This document shows, one piece after another, positions 24,001 through 36,682 of a stretch of 64,000 bases of DNA. This DNA comes from Anaeramoeba flamelloides (Eukaryota > Metamonada > Anaeramoebidae). Each line of letters begins with the position of its first letter. The stretch's first letter is position 1. A program made the position numbers and the translations under genes. The notes under the pieces were generated by a model, which saw nothing but the letters and a program-made list of their open reading frames with translations, made no database searches and was not told where the DNA came from. The stretch covers positions 14,141,001 to 14,205,000 of the forward strand of contig JANTQA010000070.1 of NCBI GenBank assembly GCA_027625915.1, given 5' to 3'.

Positions 24001-27000
24001 ATTTTTTTTGAAAAAATTTTCCTTGTAGTGTAGTGTAGTTGAATTGTATTGGTATAATTTTCGAAACTCGAGGAACCCACTTTATTTAAATAAAGAAAAT
24101 TTAAATTAAGGGTCGAGTCATTACAGTGAAATTTTTTTTTCTGAAATGGGAAATAACTTTTTAGTAATTTATATAAGTACCTAACACCAATCAAAAACCA
24201 ACCAACCTATTATTTACAATCGATCTCCTAAAATCAACAACCAAAGATGAGTACATTTTTAGAAAAAATTTCCAAAGAGTGACACTCAAATTCCAATTAG
24301 AATGGTTAGAATATACAATTTTGAAAACAACTATGTTAGTTTTGAAGTGTCACTCTTTGGCGCTTTTTGAGATCTCGTTGTTTTTTTTTTTTCTTTTTTT
24401 TCGTTTTTCAAATAAGTTAAGTTTATCGTAAGAATATTACATAATCCATACTTGGTCAAATTTATTGGGTTACAAAATAACCACAAACCAGATTAAATCG
24501 AATTAAATTGATTGCGAAATTCAAAGAAAGCAATTTGTTTTAAATTAAAGAAATTTGACTCATTTCAAAATAGAAAATGAGAAAAGATATATTTTTTTTT
24601 TTAAATTTTGATTTTTTGAAATTGGTAACTCAATCAAACTTTTTTTCTTCGTTGAATTTTTTGTCAAAGAGATTCAATGAAATTTTTTTTTTTTTTATAG
24701 TAGGGAAAAAAATCCCGGACATGAAAAAAATCCCGGAAAAGATTTTTAATTGTGAATATTAGTAAAATTTTTGTCTAATTTCAATGAAATCCTTATTATA
24801 AATAACCAATTTTTTTATGAGATTAGTGATAAACCTGCCTAAAGTTCATCAAAGTAAGGTGTCTCTAGAATACTTGAGTAATTGTTTGATAGCCTAATGT
24901 TGATCAACTTTTTTTGAAAAACAATCCAGTTTTATTGAGGTTTACTAGAGTTTGGAAAATGATAATTTTCTTTCTTGTTTTTTGATTGGTTGGATGGTGT
25001 TTTGAACAAGTGTGATTTCATCAATCATCATTCTAATAAGTGGGGGAGTTATAATTGAAAAAGTTCGATTCTTAAAAAAAGGAATTTGATTGTAAATAAA
25101 TGAAATTACACAATAATTTTACTAATATTCACTATTAAAAATCTTGTCAGGGATTTTTTTCATGTCCGGTATTTTTTTCACTGCTCTATATGAATTTTGT
25201 CAACCAAAAGAAGAGCTATTTCACAATACCCTTTTTGGTCTCAGGCCACCCCTTGAGTATGGAGCATATTCACGGTAAATGACTAGACCCTTAAAGGTTA
25301 TTCTTTTTTTATTCCAGTTTCTTAATTAGTACATCATTTTGCAATAAAACATTTTTTCGAACAAATTTATCAAGTTCTTACAATTTTTAATCAAAGTTAT
25401 TTCCAAAAAAGTGGTGCATTATTTTTTTTTAGTATTTCAAATAAATTCTATTAGTGGAGTTTTTCTATTTGTAAATTAGTAATATAAAATTAAGAATATT
25501 AATATAGATTGAATAAGAACATATGGCATGTTTTTTAAAATATATTCATCAAAATATTATCTAAAAAATTAAAAAAATAATTCACACATTTTTTCGAGAA
25601 AAAATCAAGTTACAAAACAATTTCAAATAAAAAATTGAAAATATGACAAGGATCCAAAACATTTTTTTCAAATAATAAAACACAGTTATAAAGTTTTTTC
25701 TTCTCTACGAAATATTATCAGGACTAAACAATCTTTTCAAAAAATTATTTTTATTTACAAAAAGAAAAAAATAATAACAACCAATTTTCACACACCCAAA
25801 AAAATTTCATCAAAAATTGTGATAAAAAACTTTGATATCTTTAATTAAAGTAATACCTTATAAGCTATTTCCAATAAAGTGGGGCAAATTTATTTTAAAA
25901 TATATCTTTTAAACTCGATCTTCAAAAGAGTATTTAAATTTCCAAAATCATTAACTACCATTTATCGATTCTTGATAATAATTCAATTTGTTTCTTCGTA
26001 TTGTATTACATAAATATAATATATTAAAATTTCTGATCTCGATTTTATCTGATATTTTTTTTAGGGTGAAAATTGATGTTTATTATTTTCTTTTCATTTG
26101 AAAAAATTAATTTTCATAATTTGTGTAATCTCAACAAAATTTCAAATAGAATTGAAAACATATAACTGCATTTTATTGTTTAAAAAATCATTTGTACCCT
26201 TTCCATATTTCCAGTTTTTTATTGAAATTGGTCGTACATTTTTTCTCCAAAAAAAGTCTTATTTTTTTTTTTATTATTTTTTGAGAAATATTTTCATTGA
26301 ACATATTTTTAAATAAATACCTTATCCATTTATTCAACTGGTATTAATATTAAACTTAATTTGGTAATGTCAATTAATGAATACTTTCACTAACAAAGAT
26401 GATTTTGTATGAAATGTAAAAAAAAAATGCCCCACTTTTTTGGAAATACCTTAAATAAACAAATCGAATTATTATGAAGAGCCAATTAATGGCGAATAAC
26501 ATTTTTTGATATTTTTGTAATGATATTAGAATTAAGCTTTATAAAGATATTTTAAAATAAATTTGCCCAGCTTTTTTTGAAAATGGTTTTAATAACTTTT
26601 TAAAAAATTTGTCAAAAAAATGTTTTCAAAAGTATCTAAATAACAATTGAAAAACTTCAATCTACTATTTTCAGAACCATATAAAAAGCTTTTTTTTTTT
26701 TTTTTTCACATTTTTTTTTAAAAAGTACTTTAACTTTATCATCAGAAATATTTTGAACTTTGAAAAAATCAAAAAACCAATCTACTGTTAAATAAAAAAA
26801 AATACACCCTATTTTGTGAAATATATTCCTTTAATGTGCGATTTGTTTCGCTTTTGGAATTCTGGAAGAAAATTGAAACAAATTGTGAATTTCATTTAAA
26901 AATTAACTTTATTTAATAATTTATACCTTTTGTAATCTGATCTTAAAGCATTACTAAAAATTTAAAAGAAACCTTTTGTACTTTTTTTTTTAATTCGTTC

Positions 27001-27961
27001 ACAAGAAAATATTTTGATATCGGAACTATTTTGTTTTTTAGTTTGGCTGATACAATTTTAAGAAATTTCAAGATCTTGATCGAGACAATTTTCAAAACAT
27101 TTTTTTTTTAAAAGCACTTTTTTTCGATTTTCTTTTTTAAATAAAGTCAAAAATGAAAATTTGATAATAATATAACAACAATAACCAACTTGACAAAATT
27201 TGAATAGAGTTTAATTAAAATCAATTTGAAAAAAAAAATGTTTGAAAAATTTCATTATGTTTTATAATTGATGCCTTATGTGATCTCGTCTTAAATGATT
27301 AAATATTAATTTACTTGTTAAAAGACAAACAATGAACATTCAAATTTTGACTATAATTAATTCTTTTAAAAGAAAACTTAATTTAACTTTTTTAATTAAT
27401 TGTTATTTGAAAATATTGGTTTGTGATGAATTAAAAATTAAATTCATAAATCCCAATTTGTCAATTTTCTTTGATAATAATTGACTACAATATTTTCAAT
27501 TCAACTTTTGGTAGTCTTTAATGATTTTAATTATCTTTTTATTTTTTATAAATTGATCATAATAATTTCTAAAAGGAACTTTAATGACAAATAACGAAAT
27601 TATTAAATCTCATGATCGTTTACTCGAATTTTAATGAAAAACTTAAAACCCAAGAATATCATTATTTATCCTTTTTTTTTTTTGTCGTTTTTCTGAATAA
27701 CTAAATTTTTGTCTTTTACAATAATATCTTTTTATTTAAAATTTTTCATTTTTTTTATTACCTTTCAATATAATTATGATTTCTTTTACAACAATAAACA
27801 GTGTCGAAACGATTTTAATTTCCGTTATTTCTATGCTTGCATCACCAAATTGCGAAAGCCCAGCAAACATTGACGCTTCTGTTGATTTTAAAGATGATTA
27901 TAAATTATTCAAAAAAAAAGTTATGAGAACCGTTCGTAAAAGCCAAGAACAATTTTTCTAA
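21001..27961 (+). CDS. UBE2G1: Ubiquitin-conjugating enzyme E2, UBE2G1/Ubc7 type, 7 exons
   Basis: It accepts ubiquitin from E1 as a Cys thioester and passes it to substrates with an E3; relatives act mainly in ER-associated degradation. Exons: 21001-21049, 21214-21278, 21408-21447, 21611-21706, 21834-21875, 22012-22066, 27802-27961; 507 nt, 168 residues (human UBE2G1 is 170). Features: [11 protein letters not shown] at residues 20-30, [10 protein letters not shown] at 44-53, the HPN motif at 80-82, and catalytic Cys90 in KVCISILH. The insertion after the active site ([15 protein letters not shown]) marks the UBE2G/UBE2R class. The end is [11 protein letters not shown]. All splice phases agree. 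Introns are 164, 129, 163, 127, 136 and 5735 bp. There is no membrane anchor, so ER recruitment would need a partner, as known for Ubc7. Confidence 0.95.
22629..24033. mobile_element. Family F: two-unit TIR element
   Basis: The outer ends are CTACACTACAAGGAAAATTT and AAATTTTCCTTGTAGTGTAG, exact reverse complements. Inside are two direct copies of a ~703-bp unit (about 22629-23330 and 23331-24033), meeting at TTTTCCTTGTA-CAT-TACAAGGAAAA. The units differ at scattered positions. Each carries the same ~61-codon open stretch (from 23036 and 23736), which looks non-functional. No transposase is present. Confidence 0.8.
24109..25291. mobile_element. Family B element, copy 1 (interrupted by J)
   Basis: The ends are AGGGTCGAGTCATTAC and its near complement AAATGACTAGACCCT, with TA outside both. 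A second copy lies at 29248-29942. Both share an internal inverted repeat around GAGTGACACTC and the segment CACCCCTTGAGTATGGAGC near the right end. Without the nested J insertion this copy matches the other in length. Confidence 0.75.
24700..25186. mobile_element. Family J element nested in family B
   Basis: Long inverted repeats (about 75 bp): the left arm has AATCCCGGACATGAAAAAAA and TTAATTGTGAATATTAGTAA; the right arm is their near reverse complement. TATA flanks both sides. The insertion interrupts sequence that is contiguous in the family B copy at 29.2 kb. There is no coding capacity. Confidence 0.8.
25394..26590. mobile_element. Old family A element (A5), split by A1
   Basis: The left part begins GTTATTTCCAAAAAAGTGG at about 25395. 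The right part (26454-26590) has AAACAAATCGAATTATTATG and ends in TAAAATAAATTTGCCCAGC. These match the two halves of intact family A copies. A younger copy (25863-26451) sits between them. Confidence 0.65.
25863..26451. mobile_element. Family A MITE, copy A1
   Basis: 589 bp with ends AGCTATTTCCAATAAAGTGG and CCACTTTTTTGGAAATACCT, flanked by TA on both sides. The interior matches A2 and A3 along its whole length. Short TIRs, the TA flank and the absence of a transposase fit a Tc1/mariner-derived MITE. Confidence 0.8.
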
Positions 27962-28786
27962 ATGAATAATTCTCTTTAATTCAGATTTTTTTTATCAAGC
28001 CTTAAATTTAATAAACCCAAAAAAAAAAAAAAAAAAATTAAAAAACAAAATTAAAAAAAAAAAACGAAGAAATTAAAATTATAATTAAAAATTTTTGGTA
28101 ATCAAAAGGCATTAAAAAAAAAAACAGAAAGGAAACGAAATGAAATTACATGGTTGACATGTTCTATATCATTATCTTAGAATCTAATTTTTTCAGAACA
28201 ATATAATATTTTTTTCGTTTTTCAATTTTTCTTTTTTTTTTTTGTTTTTTTTTTTGGTTTATTTGTATGAAACTTTTTTGTATTAAAATTTGAAAAATAA
28301 ATATTTTTATTTCAAATTTGTTATTAAAAAACTAAAGTAGAATATTCATCAACCTTCAAGCCTTAACAGAATGATACTAGTTTGATTTTTGCTTGTATTT
28401 GACCTTTTCAAAGGAAAGTCATTTAATTTCATTTTCTTTTTTATTATTTTAATATTGTATGTAGGGAATCTCCGCTCAACGCAAAATAAATGATAATAAT
28501 TGATCATTGGATTTACAAGTAATTTCTAAAAATTAAAAGGAGATAAACCAAATAGAAATTTATTTCTTTTTAACTAAATGTTAATAAATGGGAAAAATGA
28601 GACAAAATAATTGATCATTCAAAAGATTACAAAGAAGATTTTTGAGATTGTCAGTGTTTGTATTTAAATTACTAAGGTACTTTTTTATAATTCTATAATT
28701 TCAAAAAAATAAAAGAGAGAATTATTGGTCAAGTGAAAAATTACAATCAAAAATAAAATTTTTTAAACCTCAATATCAATTGCCAA

Positions 28787-29224
28787 ATAACCATAGTGGA
28801 AAAAAAGTGAAACTGGAAAAAAAGTGAAACACGGTTTTTAATTGGGAACATTACTTTAAATGAAAAGTAAGATCAATAAAAAGAATTCATAAATAAATAA
28901 AGACAAAATGAAGTATTCGCCACAATAACAGTTTTTTTAATACTATCTTTTAGTAGGGGGTTTTTCTTTGATTGATCAATTATTAAAAATTTGTTGAAAA
29001 AATTGACTATTTTTGAGATCTCCAAAACCACACCAACAATTTCGATAATCAAGTAGATTTAAATTGCGTTTGTTGATTTGATAAAAATAATATAATGGAC
29101 TTATTCTTTGAAGTTAATTTGTTTTGTCTATTAATTGATTTTTCTTTTTATTTTTGAGTAATGTTATCAATTAAAAATCATTTTTAACTGCTTTAACCGG
29201 TTTTACTTTTTGATCCAAATGGTA
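28787..29224. mobile_element. Family G element, copy 1
   Basis: The ends carry AAAAAAAGTGAAAC and its degenerate complement, near ACCATAGTGG on the left and CCAAATGGT on the right. The interior matches 54600-55042 in reverse orientation (for example ATCAAGTAGATTTAAATTG). Borders are accurate to within roughly 10 bp. Confidence 0.65.
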
Positions 29225-29247
29225 ATTTCGAAAGGTAAAATTTATTA

Positions 29248-29942
29248 AGGGTCGAGTTATGACAATGAGAAAGAATTTTCTGTAATGAAATAGAAAAAAA
29301 TAATTGCTAAATTTTTATGAGTACCCAATAACAATCCTAAACTAACTACAATTTGTATGTAGAATCAATCTCAAAAAATCAACAAAGAAAAACAGGGACA
29401 TTTTAAGAAAAAAGGACTCTAAGACTGATACTCAATTTCCAATTTTTATGGTTGTGAAATATTATTTTAAAAACATTTGTGTGAGTTTTTAAGTATTAGT
29501 CTTTGGTGCTTTTTGAGATCTCAAAGATTTTTTTTTTTTTTTTTTCCTTTTTTTACAAATAAGGTATTATTTTCTCAAGAATGTTACAAAATCCTTACTT
29601 TACCAAATATAGAGAGTGAAATATAACCACAAATAAGATTAAATTGAATTAAATTTATTGTATACTTTTAGTAAACAATTTGTTTTAAATTGAAGAAATT
29701 TAAGCTATTGGAAATATAATATAAGAAACTATTAGTTTCTTTTTAATAAAATATGTTGTTTTTGGAATTAAAGTTCTCTTTTCAAACTTTTTTTGTTAAT
29801 TGATTTTTTCTCCAATGAGATAATATCATTTTTTTTATTATTATTTAAATATTTTCAATCAAAAGAAGTTCATTTACACAATACCCTTTTTTGTTTCAGG
29901 CCACACCTTGAGTATGGAGCAAACTCGTAAAATGACTAGGGT
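29248..29942. mobile_element. Family B element, copy 2
   Basis: AGGGTCGAGTTATGAC at the left and AAATGACTAGGGT at the right mirror copy 1, as does the internal CACCTTGAGTATGGAGC. It lacks the J insertion. It sits about 23 bp after family G copy 1. Confidence 0.7.
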
Positions 29943-30149
29943 ATAAAAATACAATTATATATTTCTCACATAAATAATAAATTATTGATATATTAATATC
30001 AAAGAATTTATTAAATGTTGCAAAATGTTTGTTAAGAAAGGTTGAGTTCTTAAAATACAGGAATGAAACTCACCTCTCCCTGAAAACCAAAAAAAATTAA
30101 ACAAACGTTTTTTTCAAAAATATAAATAAACTTTGGCATATGTTCTGAT

Positions 30150-30702
30150 TTTGGTTTCCAATACCTGAAGAATGAAAAAAGATTGTTTTGTGTTAGGTGT
30201 GTGGCAGTGTTAATTTGGTTCATAGATGATTAGTCTTCAACTTGGTTTATGTTTTCATATTGGTTAATAAATGGCAATTTTTCACAATTTTTTTTTCTAA
30301 ATCCTGAGATAAGACTAAAAATGAATAGGGGAGTGAAATAAGAAAAAAATTGATTTTTCTGGTAGAAAAGAATATTAATTGAAATTTTCAAATCCCTTTT
30401 ACTCAATAAACTAAAAAAAACAATAAAATTATTAAAAAGTACCAAATAAAACCAAACCTAGATAAAAAATTTCAACTAATAACCCACAAACCATTATTTT
30501 AAAAACTTAAGTACCAGTCTATTAATTTTCCACTATTCAATTCGGATTTCGAAAAAAAAAAATAAATTGAAAAAATTCCTTCTTTGAACCACTTTTAAAA
30601 TCCATAAGGAGTTAAAGATCGGGAAGACAAGAACCAAATTAAGATTAACTTGGAGCCAAAAACAAAATCTAATCTTTTTTCATTCTTCTGTATTGGAAAC
30701 CT
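30150..30702. mobile_element. Inverted-repeat element P
   Basis: TTGGTTTCCAATACCTGAAG near 30151 has a near-exact reverse complement ending near 30702. Similarity extends inward over GAATGAAAAAAGAT. A 71-codon open stretch on the minus strand inside (30445-30230) has no ATG and is treated as incidental. Confidence 0.5.
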
Positions 30703-31198
30703 AAATTATGAAACTATCAAGACTTGGTTTGTTGAAAAATAAATTGATTAAAATATTATTTTAACTTGAATAATAAATGATAAAAACGAATTAAGAAAAG
30801 TGTCACGTTTTAAAAATGATTAAGTTGTTTATATTATGAATTTCTTTTTGATAACGAAGACTTTCGGTATTTTATTTTATAATTTGTAATTTGATATTTT
30901 GATTTGAACAAAGAAATGAAAATAGGGTTCATTTGATTTTTTGAATGTCACTATAAGAAAACGGAATGGTTTGGAAACCTAAAAACTCTATTATCATTTT
31001 TCAAAGAGACTATTGACTAAAAAACTAATCAATGAAAAAAATTAACGAAACTAAGTCTTGACTTAAATATTGTCTTTGCTATTAACCTGAAAAATTTCGT
31101 AAAAAGGTTGGTTCACCTTCACGAATGAATACTTTTGTTGGACTTTTATTTTTCTTCGTTTTTCTTTTTTCATCTTCTCAGTTTAATCAAATTTTCTA

Positions 31199-34100
31199 AT
31201 GACAAACTTCTTAGATCAAGCAATTTCAACAGTAAATACTGCAATTCAGTTGGATCACGCTGAAAAATATCAAGACGCTCTTTCAAAATACAAACTAAGT
31301 TTTGAATATTTTATGTTGGCTCTGAAATGTAAAATTTTGTTCTAATCTTTAATTTCTAAAGAAACTCGACAAAAATTCTTTTTCTTTTTTATTCTTCTTT
31401 TTTTTTTTTTTTCTGTTTTGTCAATCAAAATCTTTTTGTAAGTATTCAAATCAAAAGATATTGTCGACATTTGAAAAAAGTGTGAAACAAAAAAGTTTTT
31501 GATAGTCTTCCAAAAATAGGTTTATTGAAGTTTATCAACCGATTTTTTACAAACTTCTTAAAACTTTTTTTGTTCACACTCCCAAAACAGGTCCAAAAGT
31601 CTTCAAGTTTTTGGTTTGTGGATTTATTAAACAAAAAAAAACAATTTAATTGAGAAGAGAAAAAATTTCAATTTTACAATCAAACTAAAAAATACCTCTC
31701 TTTTTTTTCTTTTCTTTTCTTTTCTTGTCTTGTCTTGTCTTGTTTTGTCTTGTCTTGTCTTGTCTTGTCTTAAATTAACACACTTTCTCTTTAAATAATT
31801 AATAAGATGAAAAAAATGAAAGAAATAAATTGACCATCAAATCAAGGTTATCCAATTATCTCGATCGAGCAGAAAAATTAAAGGAATTCATTCTTGAGGA
31901 ACAAAACCAACCAAAACGAAAAAAAATTAAAGAAGGAGGCAAAAAAGGTTCAAAGAAGTCAAGCAAAAAATCAAAGGGTTCAAACAATAAAAAAGAAGGT
32001 TCTGGTTCAGGATCCGAAGAAGATCCAGAAAAAGAAAAGCTTCGTGGTGTAAGCACTTTTTCTTTTTCGTTTTTTTTCTATCTTTTAGAAATTTTTTTTT
32101 TTTTTTTTTTGAAAAAATAAAAAAGAATGAAAGTGAGCTCAAAAATAATGATTTATTTATTGATTATATGCTTGTGACCGTGGTTGAATAAAAGAACATT
32201 GCCCTTGTATGAAATCAGTTTTTTAAAAAACTTAGTAGTTGGTTTGGATCTGTCTTTGTAATAAAATACTGATTTAAGCAAATGAAATAAAACATGTTTT
32301 TTTTCCTCTCATTTATTCAATTCTTTTTCTTTATAGAAATGAGATCTAGTTCATTTAAAAGATAACTCTTTTTGGGACTAACTAAATGGACAAATACCTA
32401 ACAAACCAACAAATCCTTCAATTTGATTAAAAATATGTTTTTTTAAAATTCTCCAATACTGTTAATTGTAAAATAAAAAGATCAAAAATTATCATTCAGC
32501 TTTCCATAAAATCACAGTCCAAGAATTAAAATAAATCATCAAAAGTCCCCAATTCTCAAAGGTAAATTAATAATCTAAGCTGGTTTTAAGAATTAAAAAT
32601 TTGAAATGGTTATATGATTTATAAATTACAATTATGGAAAGCTGAATGAAAATTTTGTTCCATTTATTTTGCAACAAATAGTATTTCTGAAAAGAGATTG
32701 TAATCTCAAATTTTTATTTTAATAATTTTGAAAAAAAAAACAAATGGTTATTTTAATAAAAAATATATCTTTCAGAAAGGTTCCTTAAGGATCTATGTTA
32801 CAAGTAAATTCTTCATATAAACCAAATTTCAAAATTAATGGCAAACTTTTTTATTCTTATTTTTTTCTTTTTTCATTTTTCTTTTAAAAAATTCAATGAT
32901 TACACTATATTTTTATTTATTAATCTATATTGACTATTGTCTCCAAAAAATATAGTAAAATACATTATAATTCAATTAAAAACACAATTAAACTAATTTT
33001 TTTCTTATGAAAAATCTGCCCCCATTTTTGAAATTAAGCTTACACCACAAATGTCATCCTTTTAGATTGGCTAATGTGATAAAGATCTTTTATCCACAGG
33101 ATAAAATATTTTTAGTTTTTGCAAAAATGAGTTTAATAGTTTTTTTTTTGATTTTATTTTCTGTTCTACTTTAAAAATCACTTATGAGTCCTTAAAAATA
33201 CACCCAAGGTGACATTTATCCAATTATTTTTTCATCAAAGACAGTTATTAGTACCAAAGTACGAAAAACTCAGCAAAAGGTTAATAATTTCCCCATAAAC
33301 CACTAATACTCTCAAAATTACTCCTCAATACTGTTTTGTGTTTTCTAGGTCCTTAAAATAGAACAAAAAAACGAAAAACACATCAATTTTGTCTAAAATA
33401 ATTTATTTTAATCTTTGGATAAAAGACCGTAAACACCTGAGCCAAAATGAAAGGACGACATTTGTAATGTGTCTGATAAATTCATTTGGAATGTACCTAC
33501 TTAATTTTTGTGACTTTTTGGATTATTTTGTTTTGATGAATGTTTTTAGACACTCATATTTACACTTGCTAATTGTTTAAAATTTTTGAAAAATTGAAAT
33601 AAATTAAAAAGACTTTTACTTTTACATTAAAAAGTGTGGACTAAACCTTTTAAAAAAGTCTTACTCAAACGGTTTGATTCACTATTTTCAGCATTTTGGG
33701 TAACCTATTTAAAACCTTTTTGTTTTTACTTTTTTAAAATTACTTGTTTGAAAAAAAAGATCAAATTCATTCAAGGACTATTCATATTTTATGGCCTGTG
33801 AGTCTTACTTTTAAGACAAACAATATATTTATTGACTTTAAAGAATGTTGAGTCAAAGAGATCTTGTTCAAATTTAAAATTTAGGTTGTTTTCCAAAAAT
33901 TTGTTGTTTGATAAAACTATATTTGCTTTTCGAAATTCGAAAATTTACCTAGAAAAGATTCGAAAATCAAATTTTGTCTTGCTAATCGGCTTTATCCAAA
34001 TTATTTTTAATAATAACATAGATCACTTAAAGAATATCAATATACCGGAAAAATAATTTGGATAGAGCCAGTAGCAATATAAAAAAAAAAAAAATTGATT

Positions 34101-36625
34101 TTAAATTTGCCATTATTTTTTAAAATTTCAATAAATTTTGGATCAATAAAAATTTTCATCAAAAATCCTCAAAAATCCTAAATTTTGCAATATTTTGACT
34201 TTCCTTTAATTTTCATTCTTTTAAATCATTTTTATTGGTTAAGGTAACGTATTTGAATCACTACATAAAATAAAATATGAATAATACTTGAATGAATGTG
34301 ATCTTTTTTTTCAAACAAGTAATTTTAAAAAAGTAAAAACAAAAAGGTTTTAAATAGGTTACCCAAAATATTTAAAAGAGTGAATCAAACCGTTTGAGTA
34401 ACACCTTTTTAAAACTTTTATTACTCACTTTTTTTAAAACAGTTGTACCACCACAAAATTGTTTTTAAAAAAATTTTAAATTTAACATTATTTGGAAAAT
34501 AAATTTTTTTTTTTTCAATATTTTATGATATCTAATATTGAAAATACTGAGAAATTAAAAATCAATTAACACATTTTTTTCATCTCATTTATCAAATTTA
34601 TAAAATCCCAATTTCATTTACTGAAAGGTAATCATTTACTAAAGTCAATTTAATCTTTGAATTTCAAGGAAAATAATAGAACAAGCTATGTGAAATAAAC
34701 ATGTGTTATTTAATTTAACTAAGCTATTTCCAATAAAGTGGGGCAAATTTATTTTAAAATATATTTATGTAACCCATTCTTCAAAATAGGATTTAAATAT
34801 CCAAAATCATTAACCACCATTTATAGATTCTTGATAATAATTCAATTTGTTTCTTAGTATTGTTTTGCAGAAATAAAATATATTAAAATTTATGATCTCG
34901 ATTTTATCTGATATTTTTTTATGGTGAAAATTGGTGTTTATTATTTTCTTTTGATCGAAAAAAATATTTTCATAACTTGTATAATCTCAACAAAATTTAC
35001 AATATAATTAAAAACATATAACTGCGTTTTCGTGTTTAAAAAATCATTTGTTCCCATTCCATATTTCCGGTTTTTTATTGAAATTGGTCGTACATTGTTT
35101 TAGCCAAAAAAAGATCTATTTTTTTTTTTCATTTTTTGGGAATATTTCAACTAATATGCTTTGAATTAAATATATAAGTGGTTGATTCAATCGGTATAAA
35201 TATTAAACTTAATTTGGTATTATTGATTAAAGATTACCATCACTAAAAAAGATTATTTTTTATGAAATGTAAAAAAAAATGCCCCACTTTTTTGGAAATA
35301 CCTTAAATCCTACTTATTATCATTTACTTACCTTCTTTTTCACTATTTGTTAACGTGTTGCTAAAATTTGATGAATTCATAAAAATTTAAAATTTTAAAA
35401 ATATATACTATCAGTTTAAGAAATCATTTTTTAAAATATAAATATTCATTAAAATTAAGAGGGCTTTATTAGATTATTGATGAATAAAATATTTTTTTTT
35501 TTAATTATAAATAGATTTATTTTTCCACATATTTCAAACACCTTTTTTACATTGATTTTTTGATTTATTTTCATTTAAGAAAATTATTTTTAACTTTTTA
35601 TATTTCCTTAAAAAAAAAAGAAAAAAGAAGAATTTTTTTTTTTTTTATTATTATTTAAGGGAGGGGTTATTAATTCCCTCTTATTTGCTGTTAGGTTTTT
35701 TTTTTTTAATTTGAGAACTAAACAGAAAATTTATGTAATTTTCGGTTTATTTTTCAAATTAAAAAAAACCGTCTTTAGCTTTTCTTGAGTTTTCTGTTTA
35801 TTTCTAAAGTAAAAAAAATCTAGAACACTTAACAGATAAAACAGAAAACCTCAAGAAAACCTAGGCACTTGACGGCACTCTACGGCATTTCCCGAATTCC
35901 TAAATTTATATTTAGGAATTTTATTAAAGACTCAAAAATAAGTTTATTACCCTTTCGATTAGAGTTTTATACGTGAAAAATAAAAAGAACCATACATTTT
36001 AAAAAAAAATTAAAACAATACAATAAACCCAGTGTTATGATTTAATTGTTTTGGAATTTGTTTTAATTTTTTTTTTTTTTTTTTCAATATTTCCCCTTTT
36101 CCCAAATTAATATTATTATGAAAGTTCATTTTTTTTTGGACTTATTTTATTTTCATGGACATTTTTTCTTATAAATCTTTAACTATTCATTAGCCAATTA
36201 TTATTTTTTTTTTTGACTTATTTTTGTTTACTTATTCAACCTTTATTATTTCTTTCATCCTTGTTTAATATAAAATTTATTCCTTAAATATTCATATTTG
36301 AATAATAAATGTGAAAAATAAATATTAAACAAAAAATTCAATTTTACGAATTTTTGATTTGTTGTGGAATATTTAACAGAAGAAATTAACAATTTTACAT
36401 AATTAATTTATAAAATTTAAATAAACACTAAAGTTTTGCACAAATTAATAAACAATTAAAAAATTTTTTTATTACAACTATGACACTCTTAAAACCATTT
36501 AATAAATGAAATAGTGACCTTTAATTTTAATAGAGAAAGGGATCTTCTGAAAATATCTATGAGAATTTTCACCTCTTTTTTTATTTTTTCCATTCTCTTT
36601 TATTTCATTTCTTATATATACACAC

Positions 36626-36682
<57 letters not shown>

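Larger units (their letters stand above)
22067..27801 (+). other. Giant intron 6 of the E2 gene (5735 bp)
   Basis: It begins GTAAGT within the HT codon and ends AACAG before [13 protein letters not shown], so its limits are set by conserved protein. It is packed with transposon copies: tandem family F (22629-24033), family B (24109-25291) with nested J, and old family A with nested young A. The remaining 1.2 kb before the acceptor is plain A/T-rich sequence. Confidence 0.85.
27962..31198. other. 3.2 kb intergenic region between the E2 gene and VPS4
   Basis: A TTAATAAA motif near 28008 followed by an A run is a plausible 3' end for the E2 transcript. The rest holds a family G element, a family B element directly after it, and an inverted-repeat element P. 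No gene is supported. Confidence 0.5.

Noticed and set aside
30230-30445. Minus-strand frame ending in NQYENINQVED, resembling a terminal exon
   Set aside because: It lies inside inverted-repeat element P and no upstream exon could be joined.
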